Below, piece after piece: positions 8,340 through 15,630 of a stretch of DNA of 23,369 nt. The position numbers and the translations under genes were made by a program. This DNA is from CAMDWQ01 sp964497635 (GTDB taxonomy: Bacteria; Omnitrophota; Gorgyraeia; 2-02-FULL-51-18). The notes beneath the pieces were generated by a model that ran no database searches, was not told the DNA's origin, and worked only from the letters and a program-made list of their open reading frames with translations. Within the stretch, counting starts at the first letter, position 1. Each line of letters starts with the position of its first letter. Where the stretch lies: contig CAZCDB010000020.1 in the NCBI GenBank assembly GCA_964497635.1, positions 1 through 23,369 of the forward strand. Direction: 5' to 3'.

Positions 8340-10288
8340 GACTTCCTGTCTGTGTCTTCGGTTTTCACCACAATCAAGGTAATATCATCATGCTGTTCGG
8401 CTTTGGCCATAAAACGATCCAAAGCCTTGATACACTGATCTAAAATCTCCTGGGCAGAACCCGCTCGATACTGCGAAATCACTTGAGAGAGCCTTTGGAT
8501 TCCATACTCTTCCTTCTTAGGATTCCTAGCCTCACTGACTCCATCCGAATAAAAAGCAAAAACTTCACCACGCTCAACCGGCCGCTCAAGATTGGCAAAG
8601 GTGACGCCTTCCATCACCCCAATCGGCATCCCCTCTTCCGGCATTAGCTCTTCAGCAGTGCCATCCGCCTTGACGGTCACTACCGGCAGATGCCCCCCAT
8701 TAGAGAGTACCATCCGGCCGCCAACCACATCAAATATGGCATAACTCATCGTCACAAACAACCCCCCCGTCGAATCCGAAGAAATAGCATCATTGACCTG
8801 GCAAAGTGCCTTGGAGGGATCTAGCTGGCTTCTGGCGGCAAATTTGAACTCAGAAACAGCCTTGGCCATAAAAAGAGCGGCCGGGGTGCCTTTGCCCGAG
8901 ACATCTCCCGCCATCACCCCTAGTTTATTCTTATCCGTAAGGGGAATAAAAGCGTAGAGATCTCCTCCCACCGCTTTGGCAGGGCGAAAGTGGACAGCCA
9001 TCGAAAACCCTGGGACTTCCGGCATCGTTGCGGGTAAAAAACTTTTTTGGATTTGGCTAGCGATTTTAAGCTCGCTCTCGATGAGCTCACGTTTTCGCAT
9101 CTCCAAGAGAACTCGTCCAAGGGTCATGCTGGCGTAAAGGGCGGCAAAAATAACCATCGGATAAAAAAGATCTAGCCACCATCCAAAAGCAAAAAAGGCG
9201 CCGACCACTAACTCCATAAACAAACTCATGATTGCCAGCGTGTAAAAAAGAGCTTTAAGAGGTCTTTGATGAAATAAAATCCAAATCAACAGAGAAGCAA
9301 AACAAGCAAGCAACAGTAAATTAATAGATCGACTTGCGCGACGAATAAAGTCTTTTTGAATAATATTATTTAATACATTTGACTGGGATCCCACCATAGG
9401 ATACACGGACTGAATAGGAATAGGGCTTGTGTCGTGCGAAGCGCTTGTTGTAAGACCCACAATACAAATCTTGTTTTTAAAAAAAGATGTGTCTATCGCG
9501 GGTTCTTCCCCGTTGATTATTTGGTCGTGAGAATAAATAATGTCAAAATATGATTTGTGTTCAAAAGTTTTTTCCCATTTACCCGCGTAGCTAATTGAGA
9601 AACAACCCTCCTCATCCAATGGAATTTCGATATCTTTGGAGAGTTGTATGGATTTTCCTGGATTAAAAAAAATGTTCTTGGACCCATCCCCATACAAATC
9701 AGCCGCCAAAGAAAACATTAAATGATAATAATTTTTTCCCTCCATTTGAATTACGGGCATGACACGACGTCTTTTACCATCGATATCTGCTTTTGTATTA
9801 AGAAAACCGCTTCCACGAGCGACGCGTTGATAGTCAGGCAAAACCGCTGAGCCCATCTTTGTTGCGGTAACCACCCCATTCCCAGCTTTTGGATCAGAAA
9901 AAACATATCCAAAATATACATTATTGGCAGCCTTTGCGGTCTGAACAACAAAGGGGTCTGAGGAAGGGGCCGGATCTGCAAATACGATGTCAAAAAAAAC
10001 AGCCTTTGCTCCGAAAGCTGCAAGAGCCTGGATTAGCCCTGCATGATATTTTCTATCAAAAGGAAATGCTCCCAACTGCTCCACTGTATCATCATAAATA
10101 TCCACATGAACAATATCACTTAAAACCGGCCGGGGGCCGCGGATCTGGCAGCGCCAGTCGTAGGTTTGGAGTTCGTAGAGTTCAAAAACACGAAAATAGG
10201 AGCCCAGGCTCACCAAAATAAAAGCAAGGGCGCAAAGCGCAGGCTTAATCAGCTTAGGAGGGAATAATTTAATTTCTCTTAGCTGCAA
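8336..10288 (-). CDS. CHASE2 sensor with PP2C (SpoIIE/RsbU-type) phosphatase
   Basis: A 650-aa membrane sensor phosphatase. One N-terminal membrane segment (about 15-32) is followed by a CHASE2 domain (about 35-300, outside the membrane). Further hydrophobic segments (about 321-400) come next, then a cytoplasmic linker and a SpoIIE-type PP2C domain (about 410-645). Metal-binding motifs are all present: AVGGDLY (about 440), AGDVSGKGTPAALFMA (about 461), SNGGHLP, YSDGVSEARN (about 583) and HDDITLIVV (about 633). In partner switching such enzymes dephosphorylate a STAS protein, and a STAS gene and an RsbW-like kinase lie four and five genes upstream. The start is a TTG, giving a 20-nt overlap with mlaD; no good ribosome site is visible, so the exact start is uncertain. 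The external signal is unknown. Confidence 0.93.
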   Translation of the reverse strand: MQLREIKLFPPKLIKPALCALAFILVSLGSYFRVFELYELQTYDWRCQIRGPRPVLSDIVHVDIYDDTVEQLGAFPFDRKYHAGLIQALAAFGAKAVFFDIVFADPAPSSDPFVVQTAKAANNVYFGYVFSDPKAGNGVVTATKMGSAVLPDYQRVARGSGFLNTKADIDGKRRRVMPVIQMEGKNYYHLMFSLAADLYGDGSKNIFFNPGKSIQLSKDIEIPLDEEGCFSISYAGKWEKTFEHKSYFDIIYSHDQIINGEEPAIDTSFFKNKICIVGLTTSASHDTSPIPIQSVYPMVGSQSNVLNNIIQKDFIRRASRSINLLLLACFASLLIWILFHQRPLKALFYTLAIMSLFMELVVGAFFAFGWWLDLFYPMVIFAALYASMTLGRVLLEMRKRELIESELKIASQIQKSFLPATMPEVPGFSMAVHFRPAKAVGGDLYAFIPLTDKNKLGVMAGDVSGKGTPAALFMAKAVSEFKFAARSQLDPSKALCQVNDAISSDSTGGLFVTMSYAIFDVVGGRMVLSNGGHLPVVTVKADGTAEELMPEEGMPIGVMEGVTFANLERPVERGEVFAFYSDGVSEARNPKKEEYGIQRLSQVISQYRAGSAQEILDQCIKALDRFMAKAEQHDDITLIVVKTEDTDRKS

Positions 10289-11042
10289 AATTGGATTTAG
10301 ACACTTTTGTCGCCATAGGAGTCTCTGTCAAAATCGGCTCGGTGATGATAGCGGAAACATTCTTTCCCTGCGCCGCTAATTTCGCCAAACGCGCTCTCTC
10401 TCGCTCCGCCTTAGGTACTTCCTTGCCCTTCATAAGCACTTTCCAAGGATGATATTTGACATCATCGCTAAATTCACGAAAATTCTCCGAGGTCTCTCCA
10501 AAATTATCCATCATCCCACTGATTTTTGGTCGGTTTTCCACGACAATCTCATCCACGTGACGAGTGACGGTGCTGATATCTTTAGCGGTCTGACTGATGT
10601 CTCCGGCCACTTTCTTGCCGATATCCACAAGCTCTTCCATCCGGAAAGGCTCCGCAGTTTTGATCCTGTCCCCTTCCCCGGCGTAACCCGCGGCAGAACT
10701 ACCGGCTTTGATCTCGATATACTTTTCTCCCATGAGACCGAAGGTGGCCGGCGTCGCAACGCTGTCCTGACGAATACGCACCCCATCCCGAATCCAAAGA
10801 TCTATTTCCACCAGCGTCTGATCTCCATCCAAGAGCTTAATGTCTTTAATCTCACCCACCTCCACACCCGAGAGACACACTGGAGCGTGTTTCTTGACTC
10901 CCCCCGTGTACTGAAACTGAGCCTTCAGAACATACCCCTGCTTGGTCCAAGTAATCTTGCCCACTTTCATGGTGATCGCCACAAAAGCGATCAAGCAAAT
11001 AACGACAAATATTCCTGTCTTTGTTTCATTATTGATTTTCAT
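10269..11042 (-). CDS. mlaD: MlaD-family MCE-domain lipid-binding protein
   Basis: A 257-aa substrate-binding subunit of a phospholipid ABC transporter. It has a short cytoplasmic N-terminus, one membrane anchor (about 11-26, GIFVVICLIAFVAITM) and one MCE domain (about 35-120) with the typical FGLMGEKYIEI ending. A helical tail follows (about 125-210) with a Lys/Ala-rich end. In Mla systems this subunit forms a hexameric ring in the periplasm that passes lipids between the membranes. GGAGG lies 10 nt before the ATG. The single MCE domain resembles proteobacterial MlaD more than the multi-domain PqiB or YebT. MlaC and MlaA genes are not in the window. Confidence 0.93.
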   Translation of the reverse strand: MKINNETKTGIFVVICLIAFVAITMKVGKITWTKQGYVLKAQFQYTGGVKKHAPVCLSGVEVGEIKDIKLLDGDQTLVEIDLWIRDGVRIRQDSVATPATFGLMGEKYIEIKAGSSAAGYAGEGDRIKTAEPFRMEELVDIGKKVAGDISQTAKDISTVTRHVDEIVVENRPKISGMMDNFGETSENFREFSDDVKYHPWKVLMKGKEVPKAERERARLAKLAAQGKNVSAIITEPILTETPMATKVSKSNFAAKRN

Positions 11043-11069
11043 TCTTTTAAAACCTCCATGATTTTTTTA

Positions 11070-11888
11070 TCAACCCTGCTTAAGCTCTGTGGTTAATTGC
11101 TCAAGATAATTGTCCCCTTTTTGAACAAAAGAGATTGGGCCCTCTGCCGTACCGTTAATAAACTGCTGAATGATAGGGTCTTTTGAATTGCGAATTTCTT
11201 CCGGAGTTCCAATCTGAAGAATATTTCCCTGGTGCAGCATGACAATGCGGTCAGCGATACGAAAAACACTATTCATATCATGAGTCACGACAATGGAAGT
11301 AATCTGAAGCTTCTGAGTCAAATCCATCGTTAATTTATCCACCACCCCGGTCATGATAGGGTCCAGTCCCGCCGTCGGCTCATCGTAAAAAACGATTGAG
11401 GGATCTAACACCGTCGCACGGGCCAAACCGACTCTTTTTTTCATACCCCCTGAAAGTTGAGAGGGCATGAGATCCTCAAAACCCCGCAGACCCACAAGCT
11501 CTAGCTTCATCTTGACCATGATGCTGATCACCGAGTTGTCTAGCTGAGTATGCTCACGCAAAGGCAGGGCGATATTTTCCCCCACCGTCATGGAGTCAAA
11601 TAAAGCGCCCGACTGAAACAACATGCCAAATTTTTTACGAATCTCATCCATTTCATCTTCGGAGGCCTTCGCGATATCCTTACCAAACATCCAAACCTCT
11701 CCAGAATCGGGCCGGATAGAACCAATTAGATGCCTTAAAAAAGTGCTCTTGCCGCAACCAGACCCTCCCATGATCACAAGAGTTTCCCCACGGTAAATAT
11801 CCAGAGTCACGCCATTGAGGATGCGGCGACTCCCAAAGTTTTTGACTACATTTTTAACGCTGATCACCACTTCTCTTGTTTGTGTCAT
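11070..11888 (-). CDS. mlaF: MlaF-type ABC transporter ATPase
   Basis: A 272-aa ATPase subunit of the lipid transporter, acting at the inner membrane with MlaE. Walker A is GGSGCGKST (about 41-49), the Q-loop LFQSGALFDSMTV, the signature LSGGMKKRVGLARA, Walker B IVFYDEPTAGLDP, and the switch His lies in VVTHDM. The GALFDSMTVGENIALPL stretch and the LSGGMKKR signature are typical of the MlaF/Ttg2A group. About 30 residues follow the core fold; in E. coli the MlaF tail contacts the STAS protein MlaB, which is relevant because a STAS gene lies just upstream of mlaE. There are 11 nt between mlaE and this start. Confidence 0.95.
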   Translation of the reverse strand: MTQTREVVISVKNVVKNFGSRRILNGVTLDIYRGETLVIMGGSGCGKSTFLRHLIGSIRPDSGEVWMFGKDIAKASEDEMDEIRKKFGMLFQSGALFDSMTVGENIALPLREHTQLDNSVISIMVKMKLELVGLRGFEDLMPSQLSGGMKKRVGLARATVLDPSIVFYDEPTAGLDPIMTGVVDKLTMDLTQKLQITSIVVTHDMNSVFRIADRIVMLHQGNILQIGTPEEIRNSKDPIIQQFINGTAEGPISFVQKGDNYLEQLTTELKQG

Positions 11889-11899
11889 AGGTTATACTT

Positions 11900-12700
11900 T
11901 TAAGTTTTTGAAAAATAGAAAATGAGTGTTAAAACTGCATCCGCCAAAATAATCAGAACAAACGAAGTCACAACACTCTGTGTTGTCGAGCGGCCCACAC
12001 CTTCGGCCCCACCCTCGGTTTGCAAACCCTTATGGCAAGCAATCAGCGCAATAATCACTCCAAACACAGCACTTTTAAATAAACCGGTGTTAATGTCTTT
12101 GAGCGTTAAAAAATCAATGGTTGTATCCACGTACAATCCAGGGGTCAAATGCAGCTGAGTTGTTCCAATGATAAAGCCTCCGTACATTCCCACAAGATTT
12201 CCCAAAACAACAAGGCAAGGTAGCATAATTAAAAGAGCCAGAAAACGAGGTGCCACCAAATACCGGACAGGGTTCAAACTTAAGGTTTCCAGAGCCTCCA
12301 TCTGCTCGGTCACCTTCATTGTTGCAAGCTCTGCGGTGATGGCGGCTCCCACACGGCCGGCAATCACAAGGGATGTCAGTACGGGACCAATCTCACGTGT
12401 CATGGAAACACCCACCAGCGCCGCTACGTAAATCGTCGCCCCTAGCTGCTCTAGCTGATAAGCCGACTGCATCGCCAAAACCATTCCGATGAAAAGATTG
12501 ACAAATAAAACAATCAGAAGCGAATCTAAGCCGGAGAAAACGGTCTGCGCAAAAAAATTCTTTCCGGAGAGAGGTTTGCGCTTAAAAGGGCCCGCAAAAA
12601 TCCAATACAGCGTTTGGAAAAATAAGGAGATGACCTGCCAGAGCTCGCGCAAAAACAGATGGGTTGAACGCCCAATTGACTCAAAAAAAGACAGTGTCAT
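11900..12700 (-). CDS. mlaE: MlaE-family ABC transporter permease
   Basis: A 266-aa integral membrane permease of the MCE/Mla lipid transporter. The family core is clear: an N-terminal amphipathic stretch, then about five membrane segments, with the MTREIGPVLTSLVIAGRVGAAITAEL coupling region (about 105-130) and the EQMEALETLSLNPVRYLVAPR motif after it. The C-terminus has HKGLQTEGGAEGVGRSTT, also typical. The ATG overlaps the stop of the STAS gene by 4 nt (ATGA), so the permease and STAS protein are translationally coupled, an arrangement that suggests they work together. Confidence 0.95.
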   Translation of the reverse strand: MTLSFFESIGRSTHLFLRELWQVISLFFQTLYWIFAGPFKRKPLSGKNFFAQTVFSGLDSLLIVLFVNLFIGMVLAMQSAYQLEQLGATIYVAALVGVSMTREIGPVLTSLVIAGRVGAAITAELATMKVTEQMEALETLSLNPVRYLVAPRFLALLIMLPCLVVLGNLVGMYGGFIIGTTQLHLTPGLYVDTTIDFLTLKDINTGLFKSAVFGVIIALIACHKGLQTEGGAEGVGRSTTQSVVTSFVLIILADAVLTLIFYFSKT

Positions 12701-13026
12701 TTAATTTTAGCGATCGCCTCATCCTGCTTTGAAAAAATTGAAAATAGCTTGTCCAGCTTGGTGATTTCAAAAAGACTCTTCACCTTTTCAGACATCCCGG
12801 CCAGCCCAAGCGCCCCTCCTTGAGACCTTGTTTTTTTGAGTATTTCCACCAAAGTTGCTAGCCCCGAGCTATCAATGTAAGTAACTTTTTCAAGACATAC
12901 CACCACTTTTTTGGAAGGCTGTTTTTCAAAATGTTTTTTGAGATCTGGAGAAGTGCTGATATTGATTTCTCCACTCACCTGAAATACTGAGATTTCTTCA
13001 ACCTGCAAGAATTTAACGTCCATCAT
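12697..13026 (-). CDS. STAS-domain anti-sigma antagonist-like protein (RsbV/SpoIIAA or MlaB role)
   Basis: A 109-aa single STAS domain. The phosphorylation motif YIDSSGLATLV is intact (Ser53), as in SpoIIAA and RsbV, and GEINISTSPDLKK is the usual first half. It sits between an RsbW-like kinase gene (gap about 19 nt) and mlaE (4-nt overlap). Two roles fit: the switch protein phosphorylated by the kinase and reset by the PP2C phosphatase, or an MlaB-like subunit of the transporter. It could do both. I start at the ATG at 13026, since AGAGG lies 9 nt before it; the ATG at 13035 is directly against that ribosome site and is less likely. Confidence 0.9.
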   Translation of the reverse strand: MMDVKFLQVEEISVFQVSGEINISTSPDLKKHFEKQPSKKVVVCLEKVTYIDSSGLATLVEILKKTRSQGGALGLAGMSEKVKSLFEITKLDKLFSIFSKQDEAIAKIK

Positions 13027-13045
13027 TCCCCCCATCCTCTTTAAA

Positions 13046-13477
13046 CTACATCGGCCCCTGAATTGACTTCACCATCAAGATACAGTTTCCACGAGCATTG
13101 AATTTCACCTCATCCATGAGCTGATGAATGAGATAAACTCCACGCCCACCACCCTTCAAAAGATTTTTGCCCTCGGTACAATCACCAATCGTTGATAAAT
13201 CAAAACCTTTGCCACGATCCTCAATCCGAAGCCAGAGCTTTTTTTCATTGAAACCCGCTTGGACATCGACGGGAACTTCTTTCTTTAGCTGATTGCCATA
13301 TTTCATGGCATTGATAAGCGCCTCTTCCAGGCAAAGACGGATATCAAATTGATACGCCTCGCTCAAACCTAGCGGCTTAAAAAAAGAAATTGCCTTGGTG
13401 CTAACCCTTTTTACCTGTGCAAGCTCACTTGGCACTTGCCAATTTTTTACGGCTTGATTTTTTTTTGCTTTTAACAT
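13046..13477 (-). CDS. RsbW/SpoIIAB-like anti-sigma Ser/Thr kinase (HATPase fold)
   Basis: A 143-aa GHKL ATPase-fold protein. The N box is EEALINAMKYGN (residues 51-62), the G1 box DRGKGFD (87-93) and the G2 box KGGGRGVYLI (108-117), the layout of SpoIIAB, RsbW and RsbT kinases. Such proteins bind and phosphorylate a STAS partner, and the STAS gene follows directly. No sigma factor is encoded in the window, so the other partner is unknown. The ATG overlaps the accA 3' end by 53 nt, unusually long for this cluster; a GTG at 13435 would cut the overlap to 11 nt but removes the first beta strand. AGGAG lies 15 nt upstream of the ATG, rather far. Confidence 0.88.
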   Translation of the reverse strand: MLKAKKNQAVKNWQVPSELAQVKRVSTKAISFFKPLGLSEAYQFDIRLCLEEALINAMKYGNQLKKEVPVDVQAGFNEKKLWLRIEDRGKGFDLSTIGDCTEGKNLLKGGGRGVYLIHQLMDEVKFNARGNCILMVKSIQGPM

Positions 13478-14456
13478 AAAACTTCTCTATTTCTCCTAGA
13501 TGAACTTCCTCGTAAACACCCATGGCGCGAAACTTGTCATAACGTTCTGCCACCAGAGACTTACGGTCTTTGCTCTCAAGCTCTTTCCAGTGCTTTGAGA
13601 GCATTTGACGAACTGCATCCACCGCTTCCTGCAAATTTTTGTGCGCCCCACCCAAGGGCTCCTTCACCACATCATCGATAAGTTTTAGCTCCAAAAGATC
13701 CTTTGCCGTCAATCGAAGAGCGGCCGCTGCATCCGGTGCCCTGGCTCTATCCTTCCAAAGAATCGCCGCGCACCCCTCAGGAGAAATCACAGAATAGTAG
13801 GCATTCTCCATGACCATCACACGATCTCCCACTCCAATCCCAAGGGCGCCGCCCGAACCTCCCTCTCCGATCACACAAACAAAAATAGGAACATCAATTC
13901 GCGCCATATCACGAATATTGACCGCGATTGTGTAGGCCTGCCCTCTCTCTTCAGCGCCAATCCCTGGGTAAGCTCCCGGGGTGTCGACAAAAGCGACGAT
14001 AGGCAGACGAAATTTCTCAGCCATTCGCATCAAACGGAGCGCCTTGCGGTAGCCTTCGGGATGAGCGCTGCCAAAATTACGCATGATATTCTCTTTGGCA
14101 TCGCGGCCTTTCTGATGACCCATCACCACACAAGGCTTTCCCTCAAAAAAAGCCAGTCCGCCCACCAGCGCTTTATCATCTGCAAAGGTTCGGTCACCGT
14201 GAATTTCGACAAAATCAGTAAAAATCCCTTGAATGTAGTCCAGGGCGTAAGGTCTCTTGGGATGTCTGGCAATCTGAACTCTTTGCCAGGGAGTTAAGTT
14301 TGAGTAAGTTTCTTTTTTGGCTAGAGCCAGACGAGCTTCCAGTTTTTTGACTTCAGAATCTAGATTGAGACTCCCATCCGCACAAAGGTTTTTAAGCTCT
14401 CCTATTTTCTTTTCGAGCTCAACAATTGGTTTTTCAAAATCCAAAGCTGTGATCAT
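13425..14456 (-). CDS. accA: Acetyl-CoA carboxylase carboxyltransferase subunit alpha
   Basis: A 343-aa subunit that, with AccD, moves the carboxyl group from biotin to acetyl-CoA to give malonyl-CoA for fatty acid synthesis. Family blocks include TPWQRVQIARHPKRP, FVEIHGDRTFADD, GHQKGRDAKENIMRNFG, FVDTPGAYPGIGAEERGQ, GEGGSGGALGIGVGD and SVISPEGCAAILWKD. Other AccA proteins end at about 315-325 residues, near AERYDKFRAMG; this one has an extra Lys/Ser-rich tail of about 26 residues that overlaps the kinase gene and contains an A9 run. The ATG overlaps the transpeptidase stop by 4 nt. accD is not in the window. Confidence 0.97.
   Translation of the reverse strand: MITALDFEKPIVELEKKIGELKNLCADGSLNLDSEVKKLEARLALAKKETYSNLTPWQRVQIARHPKRPYALDYIQGIFTDFVEIHGDRTFADDKALVGGLAFFEGKPCVVMGHQKGRDAKENIMRNFGSAHPEGYRKALRLMRMAEKFRLPIVAFVDTPGAYPGIGAEERGQAYTIAVNIRDMARIDVPIFVCVIGEGGSGGALGIGVGDRVMVMENAYYSVISPEGCAAILWKDRARAPDAAAALRLTAKDLLELKLIDDVVKEPLGGAHKNLQEAVDAVRQMLSKHWKELESKDRKSLVAERYDKFRAMGVYEEVHLGEIEKFYVKSKKKSSRKKLASAK
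13458..13466 (-). other. A9 homopolymer in the accA/kinase overlap
   Basis: Nine consecutive A on the coding strand, read as AAA AAA AAA in accA. Loss of one A in the transcript would move accA into the kinase frame and join the two proteins. It may be a slippage site, or simply a place where sequencing errors are likely. Confidence 0.4.
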
Positions 14457-15097
14457 GCGATGGTTACCTCCGTACCGGGGACAACGATCTGGTAAAGCTC
14501 TTCCACTTCTTCATTTTTCATACGCACACAACCCGCCGTAACTTGCTGGCCTAGTTTTTCAGGTTCAATGGTTCCATGGATGCCATAGCTTTTTTTATCG
14601 ATCCCAATCCAACGCGTACCCAGCTGATTGTCAGGACTTCCCGAGGGAATCGCGCGATTTTGGTGATACCAAACAGGTTGGACAAGCTTATCTGTGACCT
14701 TAAAAGTACCCTCAGGTGTCGAGTTGTTGGTGCCTGTGGATACAACATAAACTTTGAGGGGTTCTTGATCCCCCAAAAGCGTCAGCGTGTTTCGCTTTTT
14801 ATCCACCAAAAGGGAAAACTGATAGGTAGGAATTTTCAACTTCATTCCCGGACGAAGCTTTTTCTCATCCACTCCGTTGATTGTTTTAAGAAGGTCTGGG
14901 GTCAAGCGATAGCGACGAGCCACCTTGGTCAAATTATCTCCGGGCACTACCGTATAAATCTGGGAGTGTTTATCCGGTGATTTTGACATCATGGATATAA
15001 AACCCGGAAGTGGTTGTGAAGCGGGTGGAGGGGCTTCGGCCAAACAAGGACTAACAACAATCATGGAAAAAATAATAAATAGACCAAAATTTTTCAT
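14453..15097 (-). CDS. LysM / L,D-transpeptidase (YkuD family)
   Basis: A 214-aa exported enzyme expected to make 3-3 peptidoglycan crosslinks or attach proteins to peptidoglycan. A signal peptide (about 1-20, ending near SPCLAEA) precedes a Pro-rich stretch. A LysM domain follows (about 47-92, YTVVPGDNLTKVARRY to GMKLKIP), then a YkuD domain with catalytic motif GIHGT (His174) and TAGCVRM (Cys190). The ATG overlaps the PAP2 gene stop by 4 nt, and its own stop overlaps the accA start by 4 nt, so the three are probably co-translated. Confidence 0.95.
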   Translation of the reverse strand: MKNFGLFIIFSMIVVSPCLAEAPPPASQPLPGFISMMSKSPDKHSQIYTVVPGDNLTKVARRYRLTPDLLKTINGVDEKKLRPGMKLKIPTYQFSLLVDKKRNTLTLLGDQEPLKVYVVSTGTNNSTPEGTFKVTDKLVQPVWYHQNRAIPSGSPDNQLGTRWIGIDKKSYGIHGTIEPEKLGQQVTAGCVRMKNEEVEELYQIVVPGTEVTIA

Positions 15098-15567
15098 GAA
15101 ATACTCCCAGAAACCAAAATTGCGATAAGGATTCCTAAAACGGCGCCCGAATAAACCTCAATCGGCGTGTGCCCAACAAACTCCTTGAGACGATTCTCTT
15201 GAACCCCTTTATGTTCGTAAATATCTTCGATGATCTTATTGAGAATCACTGCCTGCTTCCCGCTATGTCGGCGCACGCCCTGTGCGTCAAACATGGTAAT
15301 CACGGAGAAACCCAAGCCTAGAGCAAAAATTCCAGAAGCAAAACCCTCCTGCAAACCTAGCGCCACCGCCAAGGACATCGACAAAGCCACATGAGAGCTC
15401 GGCATTCCACCCGAACGCAGCAACCAGCGAAAATCAAAACGCTTGGTCCGAAGCAAACCCAAAAAAACCTTAATCAGCTGCGCGACTAGCCAAGCCAGGA
15501 ACCCCGTTAAAACGACACGGTTATGGCTAAATTGATAAACAAAACTATCGGATCCCTGCGGAAGCAT
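15094..15567 (-). CDS. Divergent PAP2 family membrane protein (DUF212)
   Basis: A 157-aa integral membrane protein of the divergent PAP2 (DUF212, YuiD-like) family. It keeps GGMPSSHVAL (Pro56-His59) and MFDAQGVRRHSGKQA, which are the family's phosphatase-like motifs, with about four hydrophobic segments. Related PAP2 enzymes remove phosphate from lipid phosphates, but no substrate is established for this branch. It is the first gene of the envelope block. No ribosome site is visible before the ATG; a TATAAT lies only 6 nt upstream, so the message may be leaderless. Confidence 0.88.
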   Translation of the reverse strand: MLPQGSDSFVYQFSHNRVVLTGFLAWLVAQLIKVFLGLLRTKRFDFRWLLRSGGMPSSHVALSMSLAVALGLQEGFASGIFALGLGFSVITMFDAQGVRRHSGKQAVILNKIIEDIYEHKGVQENRLKEFVGHTPIEVYSGAVLGILIAILVSGSIS

Positions 15568-15573
15568 GAAATG

Positions 15574-15602
15574 ATTATATAAATTTAATGAAAGTCGAGC
15601 AA
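15574..15602 (-). promoter_or_regulatory. Putative promoter of the envelope/signalling operon
   Basis: Minus-strand TTGCTC (15597-15602, 3 of 6 to the -35 consensus), a 17-nt spacer and a perfect TATAAT (15574-15579). Only 6 nt separate the -10 from the PAP2 ATG, so the transcript would start at or next to the start codon. It lies in the 63-nt gap after mnmE. Confidence 0.5.
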
Positions 15603-15614
15603 GTGGATAACCAC
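15603..15614. repeat. Palindrome GTGG-N4-CCAC touching the -35
   Basis: GTGGATAACCAC is a 4-bp inverted repeat directly upstream of the putative -35 of the envelope operon. Read on the minus strand, TTATCCACT matches a DnaA box at 8 of 9 positions. It could be an activator or DnaA site, but a single copy this short may be chance. Confidence 0.25.
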
Positions 15615-15630
15615 ATACTATATTTTTAGA

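Noticed and set aside
10449..11096. Plus-strand open frame of 215 codons opposite mlaD
   Set aside because: The minus-strand MCE protein is clearly the coding frame; the antisense product has no recognisable domain.
15600..15620. Replication origin next to mnmE
   Set aside because: Only one DnaA-box-like sequence is present, with no AT-rich unwinding region and none of dnaA, rpmH, rnpA or yidC nearby.
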